Shown here piece after piece: positions 31,183 to 42,117 of a stretch of 64,000 nucleotides of DNA. Made by a program: the position numbers and the translations under genes. This DNA is from Palaemon carinicauda. Taxonomy: Eukaryota > Arthropoda > Malacostraca > Decapoda > Palaemonidae. The DNA is taken from contig NC_090725.1 in the NCBI RefSeq assembly GCF_036898095.1, positions 208,920,853 to 208,984,852 on the forward strand. Reading direction: 5' to 3'. Numbering within the stretch: the first letter of the stretch is position 1; the number at the start of each line of letters is the position of its first letter. Under the pieces are notes generated by a model. That model saw nothing but the letters and a program-made list of their open reading frames with translations. It was not told the DNA's origin and ran no database searches.

Positions 31183-32217
31183 TTAAGGGAATGTAGTGGT
31201 AGAACCCTCACCCACTACTGCACTCGCTGCAACGAATGGACCCAGTGTGTAGCAGTCCTCATAAAGAGTCTGGACATCTTTTAAGTAAAATGACGCGAAT
31301 ACCGACTTGCTTCTCCAAAAGGTCGCGTCCATAATACTTCGCAGAGATCTATTTTGCTTAAAGGCCACGGAAGTCGCTATAGCTCTTACTTCGTGTGTCT
31401 TAACTTTAAGCAAGCAACGGTCTGTTTCACTCAAGTGAGAATGAGCCTCTCGGATTAAAAATCTGATAAAATATGACAAAGCATTCATTGACATAGGTAA
31501 TGATGGCTTCTTAACTGAGCACCATAAGGCCTCAGATCCACCTCGTAAGGACTTAGTACGAGCTAAGTAGAACTTAAGAGCTCTAACTGGACACAGTACT
31601 CTTTCAAGTTCGTTGCCTACGATCTCTGACAGGCAAGGTATATCAAATGACTTAGGCCAAGGACGAGAAGGCAGTTCATTTTTGGCCAGGAAACCAAGCT
31701 GAAGTGAACATGTGGCTTTATCTGTGGAAAAGCCGATGTTCTTACTGAAGGCATGAATCTCACTGACCCTTTTAGCCGAAGCCAAGCACACTAGGAAAAG
31801 TGTCTTGAGGGTGAGATCCTTCAGGGAGGCTGAATGTAATGGCTCAAACCTGTCTGACATCAGGAACCTTAGGACCACGTCTAAGTTCCATCCAGGAGTT
31901 GCCACACGACGTTCCTTAGAGGTCTCGAAAGACTTAAGGAGATCTTGGAGATCTTTATTATTGGAAAGATCTAAGCCTCTATGTCGAAAGACCGAAGCCA
32001 ACATGCTCCTGTAGCCCTTAATAGTGGGTGCTGAGAGGGAGCGAACATTTCTCAGATGTAAGAGAAAATCTGCGATTTGGGCTACAGAGGTACTGGAAGA
32101 GGACACAGATGCTGACTTGCACCAGTCTCGAAAGACTTCCCACTTCGACTGGTATACTTTGATGGTAGAAGCTCTCCTAGCTCTCGCAATCGCACTGGCT
32201 GCCTCCTTTGAAAAGCC
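31183..32217 (-). CDS. Intact tyrosine recombinase of the family 2 element
   Basis: Open from just after a TGA (32218-32220). The first ATG is at 32106, but recombinase-like sequence already runs upstream of it (IARARRASTIKVYQSKWEVF, the core-binding start), so initiation there would delete part of the DNA-binding domain. Counting from the ATG: LASAKRVSEIHAF with Arg113, VLCPVRALKFYL, KVKTHEVRAIATS with His238 and Arg241, and SVFASFYLKDV with Tyr274. All catalytic residues are present. Upstream of the TGA the same frame is open for 537 codons across the RT region. The enzyme would integrate the circular cDNA. Confidence 0.85.
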   Translation of the reverse strand, partial: GFSKEAASAIARARRASTIKVYQSKWEVFRDWCKSASVSSSSTSVAQIADFLLHLRNVRSLSAPTIKGYRSMLASVFRHRGLDLSNNKDLQDLLKSFETSKERRVATPGWNLDVVLRFLMSDRFEPLHSASLKDLTLKTLFLVCLASAKRVSEIHAFSKNIGFSTDKATCSLQLGFLAKNELPSRPWPKSFDIPCLSEIVGNELERVLCPVRALKFYLARTKSLRGGSEALWCSVKKPSLPMSMNALSYFIRFLIREAHSHLSETDRCLLKVKTHEVRAIATSVAFKQNRSLRSIMDATFWRSKSVFASFYLKDVQTLYEDCYTLGPFVAASAVVGEGSTTTFP

Positions 32218-34229
32218 TCAAGCTCTTGAGAGTCTTTCGATAGTCTGAAGGCAGTCAGACGAAGCGCGGGGAGGCTTTGATGAACATCCTTTACGTGGGG
32301 CTGACGTAAGAGATCTACCCTTAGAGGAAGACTCCTTGGAATGTCTACCAGCCATTGAAGTACCTCGGTGAACCACTCTCTCGCGGGCCAGAGGGGAGCA
32401 ACCAACGTCAACCTTGTCCCTTCGTGAGAGGCGAACTTCTGCAGTACCTTGTTGACTATCTTGAATGGTGGGAATGCATACAAGTCCAGGTGAGACCAAT
32501 CCAGTAGAAACGCGTCTATGTGGATCGCCTCTGGATCTGGGACTGGTGAGCAATAGATTGGGAGCCTTTTGGTCAACGAGGTGGCAAAGAGGTCTATGGT
32601 GGGTTGACCCCAAGTCGCCCAAAGACTCTTGCACACGTCCTTGTGGAGGGTCCATTCCGTGGGGATCACCTGACCTCTCCGACTGAGACAGTCTGCCAAG
32701 ACGTTCAATTCCCCCTGGATGAATCTTGTCAACAGGGAGATGCCTCGATTTTTTTACCATATGAGGAGGTCCCTTGCGATCACGTACAGCGTGTGGGAGT
32801 GAGTGCCTCCTTGCTTGGAGATGTACGCCAAAGCTGTGGTGTTGTCTGAATTGACCTCTACCACTTTGTTTCGAAGGATGCTCTCGAAATTCATCAAGGC
32901 CAAGTGGACTGCTAACACCTCCTTGCCGTTGATGTGCATGCTCTTCTGAACTGAGGTCCAAAGACCCGAGCATTCCCGACCATCCAGGGTCGCACCCCAA
33001 CATAAATCCGACGCGTCTGAGAACAACACGTGGTTTGGGTTCTTGACTGCTAGGGACAGGCCCTCTTTCAGATTGATGTTGCTGTCCCACCAGTTCAGGC
33101 ATGCTTTTACTGGTTCGGAGACCGGGATTGATACAGCCTCTAAAGTCTTGCCCTTGTTCCAGTGAGAGTCTAAATGGAACTGGAGAGGCCGAAGGTGCAG
33201 TCTCCCTAGCGAGACAAACTGCTCCAGGGATGACAGAGTCCCTACGAGACTCATCCAACTCCTTACTGAACAACGTTCTCTTTTCAGCATTAGTCGGACT
33301 TTGAGCAGGGCTTGTTCTATTCGGGTGGCAGACGGAAAAGCCCGAAAAACTAGACTGCGAATCTCCATCCCCAAATATAGAATCGTCTGGGATGGGATCA
33401 GTTGGGACTTTTCTAAGTTGACCAAAAGTCCCAACTCCTTGGCCAGACTCAACGTCCAATGTAGATCCTGCAGACAGCGATGACTGGACGATGCTCTGAG
33501 AAGCCAGTCGTCCAAGTACAGGGAGGCTCGAATTCCCGATAGATGAAGTAATTTTGCCACATTCCTCATGAGCCTCGTAAACACGAGAGGAGCAGGACTG
33601 AGGCCGAAGCACAGTGCTCGAAACTGGTACACCACATTCCTGTAAACAAACCTCAGAAACGGTTGGGAATCCGGGTGTATAGGAATGTGGAAGTACGCAT
33701 CTCGCAGGTCGAGAGAGACCATCCAGTCTCCCTCTCTGACCGCTGCTAAGACGGACTTCATGGTCTCCATCGTAAATTTTGTTTTCGTAACAAAAACGTT
33801 GAGCGCACTGACGTCTAGCACTGGCCTCCAACCTCCTGTATGCTTTGGGACTAGGAATAGACGGTTGTAAAACCCCGGTGATTGAAGGTCCGAGACTTTC
33901 ACCACCGCTCTCTTCTCTAGCAACAGAGACACTTCGTGATGTAGGGCTTGTCTCTTTGACTCCTCTCGATACCTGGGAGAGAGGTCTATGGGAACTGTTA
34001 CTAGAGGAGGTCTGCGTACAAACGGTATTTTGTACCCCTCCTTGAGCAACAGAACAGACTCTTGGTCTGCACCCCTCTTCTCCCAGGCCTGCCAGAAGCT
34101 GTTCAGTCTGACCCCTACCGCTGTCTGAGGCCGTGGGCAGTCAGACTCTGCCACGGGAGGACTTGGCTCCTCTCTTCTTACCTCTCTTTCCCTCGGCACG
34201 AGAGCCTCCCCTGCTGGGAGCTCTGCCAC
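32082..34229 (-). pseudogene. RT / RNase H of the family 2 element (one TAA)
   Basis: RT motifs are NRLFLVPKHTGGWRPVLDVS, VSLDLRDAYFHIPIHP (motif A), ALCFGLSPAPLVFTRLM and SLYLDDWLLRAS (motif C). RNase H is complete: VLFSDASDLCWGA, NGKEVLAVHLAL, VNSDNTTALAYI, and after a TAA at 32754-32756 ELNVLADCLSR. The tail IDLFATSLTKRLPIYCSPVPD ... LYAFPPFKIV ... LVAPLWPAREWF is the post-RNase H region shared with family 1. Only one in-frame stop separates the two pieces. Catalytic residues are intact, so decay is slight. The C-terminus overlaps the recombinase frame by about 140 bp. Confidence 0.85.
32218..33831 (-). other. Long overlapping open frame in recombinase phase (family 2)
   Basis: A 537-codon stop-free stretch opposite no gene but overlapping RT/RNase H on the same strand in another frame. 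It is in phase with the recombinase and ends at a single TGA just before it. Composition is Ser/Arg/Pro-rich with no recognised domain. The parallel frame in family 1 copies 1 and 2 is also open. It may be an N-terminal extension of the recombinase product, or only a by-product of RT codon choice. Confidence 0.5.
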
Positions 34230-36599
34230 GAAAGGGCGGGATAAATCTAGACGCAGGAGTCTCGATTCTGGGTCTCACAACAAAGGATGAAGAAGGAGCT
34301 CCCTTGCGAGCAGAAGAAGCCATCAGGTCATGTGTGTCCTTCTGCACAAGCGAAGCAGCAATGTCCTTAATCAGCTGTTGTGGAAACAAGGCAGCCGATA
34401 AGGGAGCAAAGAGCAGTTCCGATCTTTGACAGGGAGTAACTCCTGCTGAAAGGAAAGACTCCCGACGTAAAGGTGGAGGCGAGCTCATTGGAGCCATCGC
34501 GGATGGCTTTGTCCATACAGGACATAATAAGTAAGGATACATCTTGGTCAGCAGATGAGATCTTCCTACTTAATGCTCCTAAAGACCAATCTAGAAAGTT
34601 AAAAACTTCAAAGGCCCTGTATACGCCTTTCAGTAGATGGTCAAGGTCCGAGGAGGACCAACAAATCTTCGAGCGTCTCATGGCCAGGCGACGGGGAGAG
34701 TCTACGAGGCTTGAGAAGTCACCCTGGGCAGAGGCAGGGACTCCCAAGCCGAGAACTTCTCCCGTGTCATACCAGACGCTCGATCTAGAAGCTAGCTTAA
34801 AAGGTGGGAAGGCAAAAGCCGTCTTCCCCAAACTCCTCCTGGTATCCAACCAGTCGCCTAGAAGACGTAAAGCCCTCTTAGAAGAGCGAGAAAGCACTAG
34901 CTTAGTAAAGGCAGGCTTGGTAGCAGCTAAGCCTAGCGCAAACTCAGACGGAGGCGAACGAGGAGCAACAGCAACAAAATGATCTGGGAAAAGATCCTTG
35001 AAAATCATCATGATTTTCTTAAAATCCATCGAAGGTTGTACAGCCTTAGGTTCTTCTACATCCGATAAAACGTCCAAAGGATTATCATTAGGAGGAGGAG
35101 CAGCAACGTCCTCATCTGAAGGAACCTCGTCCGACAACTGATGAGTCTCAAGCAAGGGAGAGACCTGCCTTGGTGGCAATGCTTGACAAGCAGAGTCCAC
35201 ACGCACAGGAGCATCAGTAGCAGTCCAGGACGCTACGTCATGTAACTGCTTGACGGACTGACTAGCAACAACAACAGGAGCGGGAGGACGCTCGACGTCA
35301 ACTCGAGACTGCCTTGACTGCCTAGATTGAGCAGTTAAAACAACTCTTGACTGCGGTACTTGACGCTCAACGTCAAAACAAGTCAACTTAGCTGGTTGGC
35401 GAACGTCCTGAACGTCAACACGAGCATGCGGCAGCGGCTGAACGTCCACAAGCGGCTGAAAGTCAACACGGGACTGCATCGAGTGAGGCTCTAAGTAACG
35501 TGACTGACGTGACTTTGTAACATCAACGTCAACAGGACGAGCAAAGGCTCGTTTGGGCGGCTGACGGCCAGGATCTCGATCAGCGTAACGGCGAGGATCA
35601 TCGTGAACCTGCTCAGCAGTATAGTCCTCCATAAGAGAGGCAAGCTTATTCTGCATATCCTGCAGTACAACCCATTTAGGATCAACGGGAGTGGGTGCGG
35701 GTTGAGACGATGGTAACGTCTGTGACTGCAAAACATTGCCTACACTAAGACTCTCGGAGCCTGTGTTACGCTTCTGTTTAGGCGGCGAGCAGTCTTCCGA
35801 TGACTGCACAGGGTCAGAGCTGTCCTGAAGGGACTGACTTCCGCTTTAAGGGTCTCGAAACCTTGCTCCATGGTTTCTTACGCGAGAAGCCTTCGGATGA
35901 CGAGGAGAAAACCGCCTCGCTCGTCTTATGGTAGGGGCGGTCTTGACGAGACACGCCCGAAACCATAGAGGGAACGTCTGTTCGTTGGTTAAAGCCTCTC
36001 GTCCCCATAAGTCCTACGACATTACTTCTCCCTGGTGCATGGGAGCTTGCAAGAGGTCTCGGACTAGGCGAACGACAAGCACGAACAGACGAACCCTCGG
36101 TCGCAACACTGATAACACTTTGCGCACTAATCACTTTATCCCCACGATTTTCTAATGTGGCATTCTGACACTTTAACTCTTTTACATCCGCCATGAGTTG
36201 ATTACGGTCCGTAGCCAAAGATTCAACTCTCTCGCCCAACGCTTGAATGGCACGCAACATATCCCGCATTGATGGTTCATGAGTGCTAGTAGAAGGTTCA
36301 GGCACAACTACTACTGGGGAAGGATTAGGTTCAGGGGCATGGGAGGAGGAAAATTCTAATGATCTAGAAGAACTTCTCCTCACCCTATCTCTCTCTAGCT
36401 TACGAGAATACTTATCAAACTCTAGCCAGTCGAATTCCGAAAGTACCACGCACTCATCACACCGATCTCCTAATTGACAGGTTTTACCCCGACAATTAGA
36501 ACACACGGTATGTGGGTCGAGAGAGGCCTTTGGAAGACGTTTGTTACAATCCCTAGCATTACATTTACGAAATTTAGGAATTGGAGAAGGGTCAGCCAT
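34141..36599 (-). pseudogene. gag of the family 2 element, two frameshifts
   Basis: The N-terminal ORF (36599-35814, 261 codons) starts MADPSPIPKFRKC and has a Cys/His cluster CNARDCNKRL ... DPHTVCSNCRG ... CQLGDRCDEC, as in other DIRS gag proteins. A coiled region follows (RAIQALGERVESLATDRNQL). A 1-nt shift near 35830 moves coding to 35809-34367, with a Pro/Arg/Val-rich linker, LGDWLDTRRSLGKTAF and MSCMDKAIRDGSNELASTF. A second shift near 34470 leads to 34542-34141, with CQRSELLFAPLSAALFP and a basic PPFRGRAPSRGGSRAEGKRG tail. Motif continuity across both breaks shows it was one protein. Confidence 0.78.
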
Positions 36600-36802
36600 T
36601 TTGAAAAGTCAAAGAAAGTCCAAAAACAATCCAAAGTCATCAACAATAAAATCTATCCAAAAAAGAGTTCAAGAGTTTAAATTGAAGATAAAAACACCTG
36701 CACTGCGAAAGCTCAAAACCAAAAAGAAGTACTTCACCAAGAATGACGAAAAACTCCAGGTCAACAGCGAGTAATGGAATCAACTTGTCGACAAGACCGA
36801 CA
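36600..36802 (-). promoter_or_regulatory. 5' leader of the family 2 element
   Basis: Short A-rich (minus strand: T-rich) leader between left ITR and gag ATG. Unlike family 1, there is no GC-rich leader, the gag ATG is well defined, and no strong acceptor-like pyrimidine-AG precedes it. Confidence 0.5.
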
Positions 36803-36974
36803 GAGAAGAACTGGAGCTGTTTACATGTATATGCGGTATCTGGCCGATAGTTGGCGCTGGTGGGCACACCCGCAACCTTCATGGCGATCGCTCGCGAGTT
36901 TTTGTGTTTTTCTGTCGAGCCGTCCGAGACGTCAGCTATTATATATTCACCGGCTAAGTTTAATATTTAAAAAA
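36803..36974 (-). repeat. Left ITR of the family 2 element
   Basis: 151 bp inverted match to 30496-30646, then CCGGCTAAGTTTAATATTT and an A run as terminus. The terminal 42 bp repeat in the ICR. Confidence 0.87.
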
Positions 36975-37232
36975 TAAATATATTTTCTACCTGAAAGGGA
37001 AGAAAAGTCATTAGCCACTGGAATCAGTTGAAAAATCATTAAGATAATTTCACTGTAAATGTTGGATAATTATCAACACTGCGTACAAGTGTACATATGG
37101 CACTGGTGTCATTAGTATAATTCTGCACCTATAAAGAACAGTCCTAGTGTCACCAGGGTGACACTCAATAAAAGGGTATTGCACTGCAAGGTGTCTACAC
37201 ATTTTCACCCAACTGAAACAGTCCCAAACAGT
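36975..37232 (-). other. 3' UTR of copy 4, proximal part
   Basis: Continuation of the copy 4 3' UTR interrupted at 30451; CTGAAAGGGAA here matches CTGAAAGGGAATTTC in the copy 2 3' UTR near 17487. Confidence 0.6.
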
Positions 37233-38465
37233 TCACTGTTCATCGCAGCACAAGACAACAGGTTTCACAACACTACCTGCCGCCACCACAAAATGTTTTA
37301 AGGCGTGCACTTGCTTCGCATAATATTTATAGAAGACTCTGGAGGATTTCCAACCAGTGTATGAGCAAAGTCTCTCAAAGTCCATATACTGAAAAAAGTT
37401 CAGTGAGGAAGCAATCTTTCTCGGATCATGACCTGCGGGTGTACAATCAGGATCCGCTCTGCGAATGAAGTAGGTGACCTTCACCCTCAGTTGTTTTAGG
37501 GATAAGTTTTATCCTGAGGTTTCGCCTTCGAAGAACTGTCCTCCCCTGAAGTCTGAAGTTCTTCGAAGATAGACCTTTAGACACTCTACTGGACATATAG
37601 AAACGTCTTCCTTCAGAGGGCAGATTCTCCAGGGACCCCACCTTTTGGTGGGTAGCTCATTTTTGGCGAGAAATGTAGGATCAGGAGAGATATTCAGTTC
37701 TCCCACTTCTGTGAACTGAATATGGCCCTCGTCTCTTGATAGGGCTACTATTTCACTAACTTTAGCCCCTGAGGCTATAGCAAACAGGAATATCACTTTT
37801 TGTGTTAGATCCTTCAGAGAACAATCTTCATTGTTCAACGTTGAAGCATAGTGTAAGACTTTGTCCAGGGACCATGAAATGGGCTTTGGAGGAGCTGCTG
37901 GTTTAAGTCTAGTGCATGTCTTCGGAATCTTGTTGAAGATTTCGTTCGCCAGGTCCACCTGGAAGGCGTATAGAAGAGGTCTAGTCAAAGCCGACTTACA
38001 CGTAGTTATCGTAGTGGCAACCAAGCCTTGTTCGTGAAGGTGGATGAAGAAAGACAGGCAGAAGTCTATTGAGATTTCTTTTGGCTTTTTGCTTTAACAA
38101 AAGAAACTCACTTCTTCCAAGATGATTCATGTTGTCTTCTGGTTGAATTTGACTGGTATTCTTCTACTGTCTTTCGAGATCCCAAATCTTTTCTTGACTG
38201 CTAAAGCGAGAAAATCATGGGATGAAGGTTTTGGGTTCTCTGTGATGAAGCGAAGACAGTCGACTTCTGAACCAATTGGGATAGAGCTGGGTTCGGTAGA
38301 GGGACCAGCCTTAGCTTCAGTTCCATCACCAGAGGGAACCAATTGCTCTAGGGCCACTTGGGGGCCTCTACCGCTGCAGTTCCCTTCAAGGATCTCAGCT
38401 TGTTGAGGACCTTCAGCAGGAGATTCGTTGGAGGGAACAGGTAGATCCGGGTCCATCTGTTTCAA
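37233..38465 (-). pseudogene. Tyrosine recombinase of copy 4 (fragmented, first Arg changed)
   Basis: Three segments in different frames align with the copy 3 recombinase: VDCLRFITENPKPSSHDFLAL (38465-38127), TTITTCKSALTRPLLYAFQVD to GGQFFEGETSG (38024-37509), and FIRRADPDCTPAGHDPRKIAS to VFYKYYAKQ (37484-37233). The catalytic box reads SGAKVSEI, so the first Arg is Lys. H-x-x-R and the Tyr are kept. Frameshifts plus this change make it inactive. Confidence 0.8.
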
Positions 38466-39900
38466 TCAAGGGACATGGCATCCGTCGCCTCTGCCAGAGG
38501 GTCCCCGTATTGGGGCTACGTATCGAGGTAGTTTCTTCTTGTCGCTCGTCGCGAAGAGGTCGTTTTGCAGTTCTGGGACTTTTTCCAAGATAAAGGAAAA
38601 TGAGTCTGCGTCTAGGAACCATTCTGACTCTATCGGCTTTAGCCTGGATAGAGCGTCCGCCGTCACATTGCGGAACCCTTGTAGGTGAACTGCCGATAAG
38701 TGCCCTCTCTTCTATTTTGCTAAGCGAAAGATGGCTAACATCACGATTGATGTGGGTCAATCTCGAGCCTTGTCGGTTCAGACATCTCATTATCACTTTG
38801 CTGTCCAAGACCAGCCTGATGTGGGCTGATCTGTGAGGGGATAGTTTCTTCAGCGTCAAGAGGACTGCCATGGCCTCCAGAATATTGATGTGAAAGGTCT
38901 TGAACATGGATGACCAGGTCCCTTACGCTTTCCTTTGATGGGAGTGACCTCCCCATCCTTCCGTCGAGGCATCCGTGTGGATGGTCACCGATGGGGGGAG
39001 GTGGTTGTAAGGGAACAGTCCTTGTTAGGCTCTTGATCTTCGACCACGGCTTGAGAAGTAATCGTAGTAAGGTCGGTACCGGTCTCTAGATCTCTTCGAA
39101 CATTTGATGCGTATCTTCTCCAGACTCCTGACGCATCTTTCAGCTGTGCTCTTAGCACTAGGTCTCTTACTGCTGCAAACTGGAGAGAGCCCAGTACTCT
39201 TTCCTGTTGGCGTCTTGAGATCCTGTCAGATTTCAGTAGTCTCTTGACAGAACTTGCGATCTCTCTCCTCTTCTTTGGTGGAATGGAGAGGCGGTGTGAC
39301 TTCAAGTTCCAATGGATTCCCAGCCATTGAAACTCCTGAGCTGGAGAGAGGTGAGACTTCTTGTACTTGATCTTAAATCCCAGATGTTCCAGGAACTGGA
39401 TCACTTTCTTGGATGCTTGCAGACAAGCAGTATTGGATGCTGCCCACACCAGCCAGTCGTCCAGGTATGCTGCTACCTGAACGCCTTCCAGGCGTAGTTG
39501 TTGTGCGACTGCGTCCGCAAGTTTCGTGAAGATCCTTGCGGCTATGTTTAGTCCGAAGGGCATGGCTCTGAAGACATACTTTGTCTTCTGTAACTTGAAT
39601 CCTAGGTAGGAGGAGAGGGGGTGGCTGACTGGAAGGTGCCAGTAAGCATCTGCCAGGTCTATTGAGACTGTGTACGCCCCTTTCGGTAACAGGGTCCTGA
39701 TGTGTTGAAGGGTTAACATCCTGAACTTGTTGTTCTCGATGAATTTGTTGAGTGGCGACAAGTCTAGAATGACTGAGTTTGTCCGAGTCCTTCTTGGGAA
39801 CACAGAACAGCCTTCCCTGGAATTTGATGAACTTTGCTTTCCTTATAACCTTCTTGTTCAAGAGTTCTAAGTTATATTCTTCCAGTAAGGGGGTGGAGTG
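38413..39900 (-). pseudogene. RT / RNase H of copy 4
   Basis: The main open piece (39803-38985) has ILDLSPLNKFIENNKFRMLT, SIDLADAYWHLPVSH, AMPFGLNIAARIFTKL and VAAYLDDWLVWA, so the RT catalytic residues survive. Upstream, KKVIRKAKFIKFQGRLFCVP lies in another frame (39861-39373). Downstream RNase H text continues in broken frames (NILEAMAVLLTLKKLSP at 38907, TADALSRLKPIESEW at 38666). Divergence from copies 1 to 3 is clearly greater than theirs from each other. Confidence 0.8.
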
Positions 39901-40171
39901 TTGGAAGAATTGAGGAAATGAAGGTGGAGATCTGTTCCATTTCCATCCTAGTCCATTTTTTATTAGGCTGTGGGCCTAGGGATCGAAGGTCCAACGATCC
40001 CGAAAGTGGTGGTCTCCCTCCTACCTAGAGCATATCATTGCTTAGATGTTCCTGAGGGTTTGCCACCCTGACCGCGTACTCCCCTGCCTCGTGAGGGGTT
40101 TCTTGAGGAGCCCCGTCGAGATCCTCTTCCTTTCGGGCGAAAGGTAGTGGTGTGCCTCTCAAACCCTGGGT

Positions 40172-40316
40172 TGAAGGCTGGTGACTGGGCTACCAACTGT
40201 TGAAGGCTGGTGACTGGGCTACCAGCTGTTGAAGGCTGGTGACTGGGCTACCAGCTGTTGAAGGCTGGTGACTGGGCTACCAGCTGTTGAAGGCTGGTGA
40301 CTGGACTACCAGCTGT
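40172..40316 (-). repeat. 29 bp tandem repeat, about five units, in copy 4 gag
   Basis: Units built on TTGAAGGCTGGTGACTGGGC repeat every 29 bp with one or two substitutions. The unit derives from the gag C-terminal QSPAF segment (single copy in copies 1 and 2). As 29 is not a multiple of three, each unit shifts frame, and two ORFs end here with the same LQQLV-QSPAFNSW peptide. Confidence 0.88.
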
Positions 40317-42115
40317 TGAAGCACCACTTGGAAGGTGGTCTGTGGTTGAGCGACCACTTGGGGCATTGCGGTCATGGTGACCGTGGGATGTTGCTGAGCA
40401 GGCCGAGAAGGTAGTAGTGGCTTCTTTGTCTTCCTCTTGGGTTGGGGACCAGCATCTTGGGAAGACTTCCTTTTTGAGGAGATGCCCCACTTTTGGAGAA
40501 GGTTCCTATTCTCCGTGGCGGCTTTCTCTACTACCTCTTGAACCACTTCCTTTGGGAAGAGGTCCTTACCCCAGATGCAGGTAGTAATCAGCTTCCTGGG
40601 TTCGTGTTTGACCGTTGCGTTGGCAAACACGAACTCCCTACAGGCCCTCCTGGCCTTCACAAAGGCGTACAGGTCCTTGACGAGGGTGGCCATGTGCATC
40701 TTGGCCAGGACCGTCTACATATCTGGGTTGCTGGTATATCCTGCACACATCTCCATGCAGTTCTGGAGGGAAAGGGGGGCAGCTAGCCTCTCCTTTGTCT
40801 CTTGCTCCCTTCACAAGAGAAAGTCCGATAGCTTCGGTAGGTTCTCGCTGAACTGCTGTCCTGCGATGTCTGCGTCAAGCTTCGCTACTGAGAAGGTTAG
40901 GTGGACCTCCTTCCATTCCTTCTCATCTGTGGGTAAGGCCAGAGACAAAGGACTATACTTTTCTAGTGTAGGGTATAGTTTGCCTGCATCAGCGGCCTTA
41001 AGTACACTTATAAGAGCCTTCGACGTGAGGGGAAGGCTCTCGAAGAGGGAGTAAGAAAGGTAGGGTGTGTCTTGCTCAATGCAGAAACTCGCGAGTTAGT
41101 GTATCCTGCCTTCTTCAGGCAACTCGTCAAGAGAGTCTGTGCCTTGTCGTGGTCGAATACCATGACCTCCTTTGGTTCCGTCTTTTCTCTCGACGCTGGC
41201 TCACTCTTCGGCCGGATGAAGCACTCCGGGCAAGCCACAAAGTTAGGCCAAAACTCAATGTCGTCCAGGTGGACGGCTCCCAACTTCTCCGAGATGTAGA
41301 GTTTGCCGTTAGTAATTGGCATGAACCTCCAAGGATTGGTCTCGGAGCAGGGTGGCAGGTCCTTCACTCTGGGTCACCTGCAAGACCCTCGGGAGGTGAC
41401 GAACCGAGTCGCTTCACGGAACTCTCGTCATCTTTTCTTCCAAATCTACGTTCTCCTTATGTAGATTTTCAATTAACGTGGTAATGTGGGCCAAAACTGC
41501 ATGACCCATCGAGTCTAGTACAAGGGTAGGAGCCAAAGACGTAGACGGTGTCGGCTCGACTGCCGGCACAGGCAGAAGGGGTTCCTCTGCTTCTGTCAAG
41601 CCGTGATCCTCATCTCCTCCGGGTGGTAGAGTCGACTCTTCTTCAGGATCGTTTCGAAGGAGATCCTTCTCCGTGTCTGTGGACACTTCAGACATCCTTT
41701 CCTCCTGGTGGATGTCCATGCCTTGTACGGCTTCACTGACATCAGCCTCGACTGCGATCTAGATGCAGGGAGGCCCGGGTCATGCCTGGGGTACGACGGC
41801 ATCAGCTGTTGCCTTTGGGAACAGCTAGCTTCGCATCATATCGTTTGGGAAGTACGGTCCAGGAGAGTTCTTTTGGAACCCTCGTACCGATTTCCGAAGC
41901 TTTTCACGTGCTGCATCCCTCGACTCCACCGACTTGGGGTCGCCAAAACCCTCGGTCACCAAGGCCGAGCAGACGTTACAGTCCTTGGGGTCCCAATACC
42001 TCAAGGTTTCGGTTGTCACTACATAGGCGGCATGAGACCTGCACATAGTGTGACCACAAAAGTTACTACTTTTGTGGTTACAGTATATCACCTCACATTT
42101 CAGCTTTTGATCCTC
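40317..42115 (-). pseudogene. DIRS gag of copy 4, in several frames
   Basis: Pieces in order: N-terminal Cys/His region (42091-41825: NFCGHTMCRSHAAYV, LRYWDPKDCNVC, KSVRGFQKNSPGPYF), an acidic segment (41719-41414), the central KDLPPCSETNPWRFMPITNG block (41367-41008) and the C-terminal ATLVKDLYAFVKARRACREF block (40699 onwards). Frameshifts separate all of them. The codon aligned with the copy 2 ATG is CTG, and the frame runs up to an AG at 42116-42117. Confidence 0.8.
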
Positions 42116-42117
42116 CT

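Larger units (their letters stand above)
30452..36974 (-). mobile_element. DIRS family 2 element nested in copy 4
   Basis: A 6.5 kb minus-strand element encodes a distinct gag, an RT/RNase H and a tyrosine recombinase, with very low similarity to family 1 apart from shared motifs. It has its own terminal plan: left ITR at 36803-36974, right ITR at 30452-30693 and ICR at 30694-30790. A 151 bp inverted match (30496-30646 against 36803-36953) links the two ends. The ICR pairs with the right end over 59 bp (30452-30510) and with the left end over about 42 bp (36932-36973). There is no obvious target-site duplication. Confidence 0.88.

Noticed and set aside
40172..40316. CRISPR-like array
   Set aside because: The 29 bp units are directly adjacent with no spacers, in a eukaryotic gag pseudogene.
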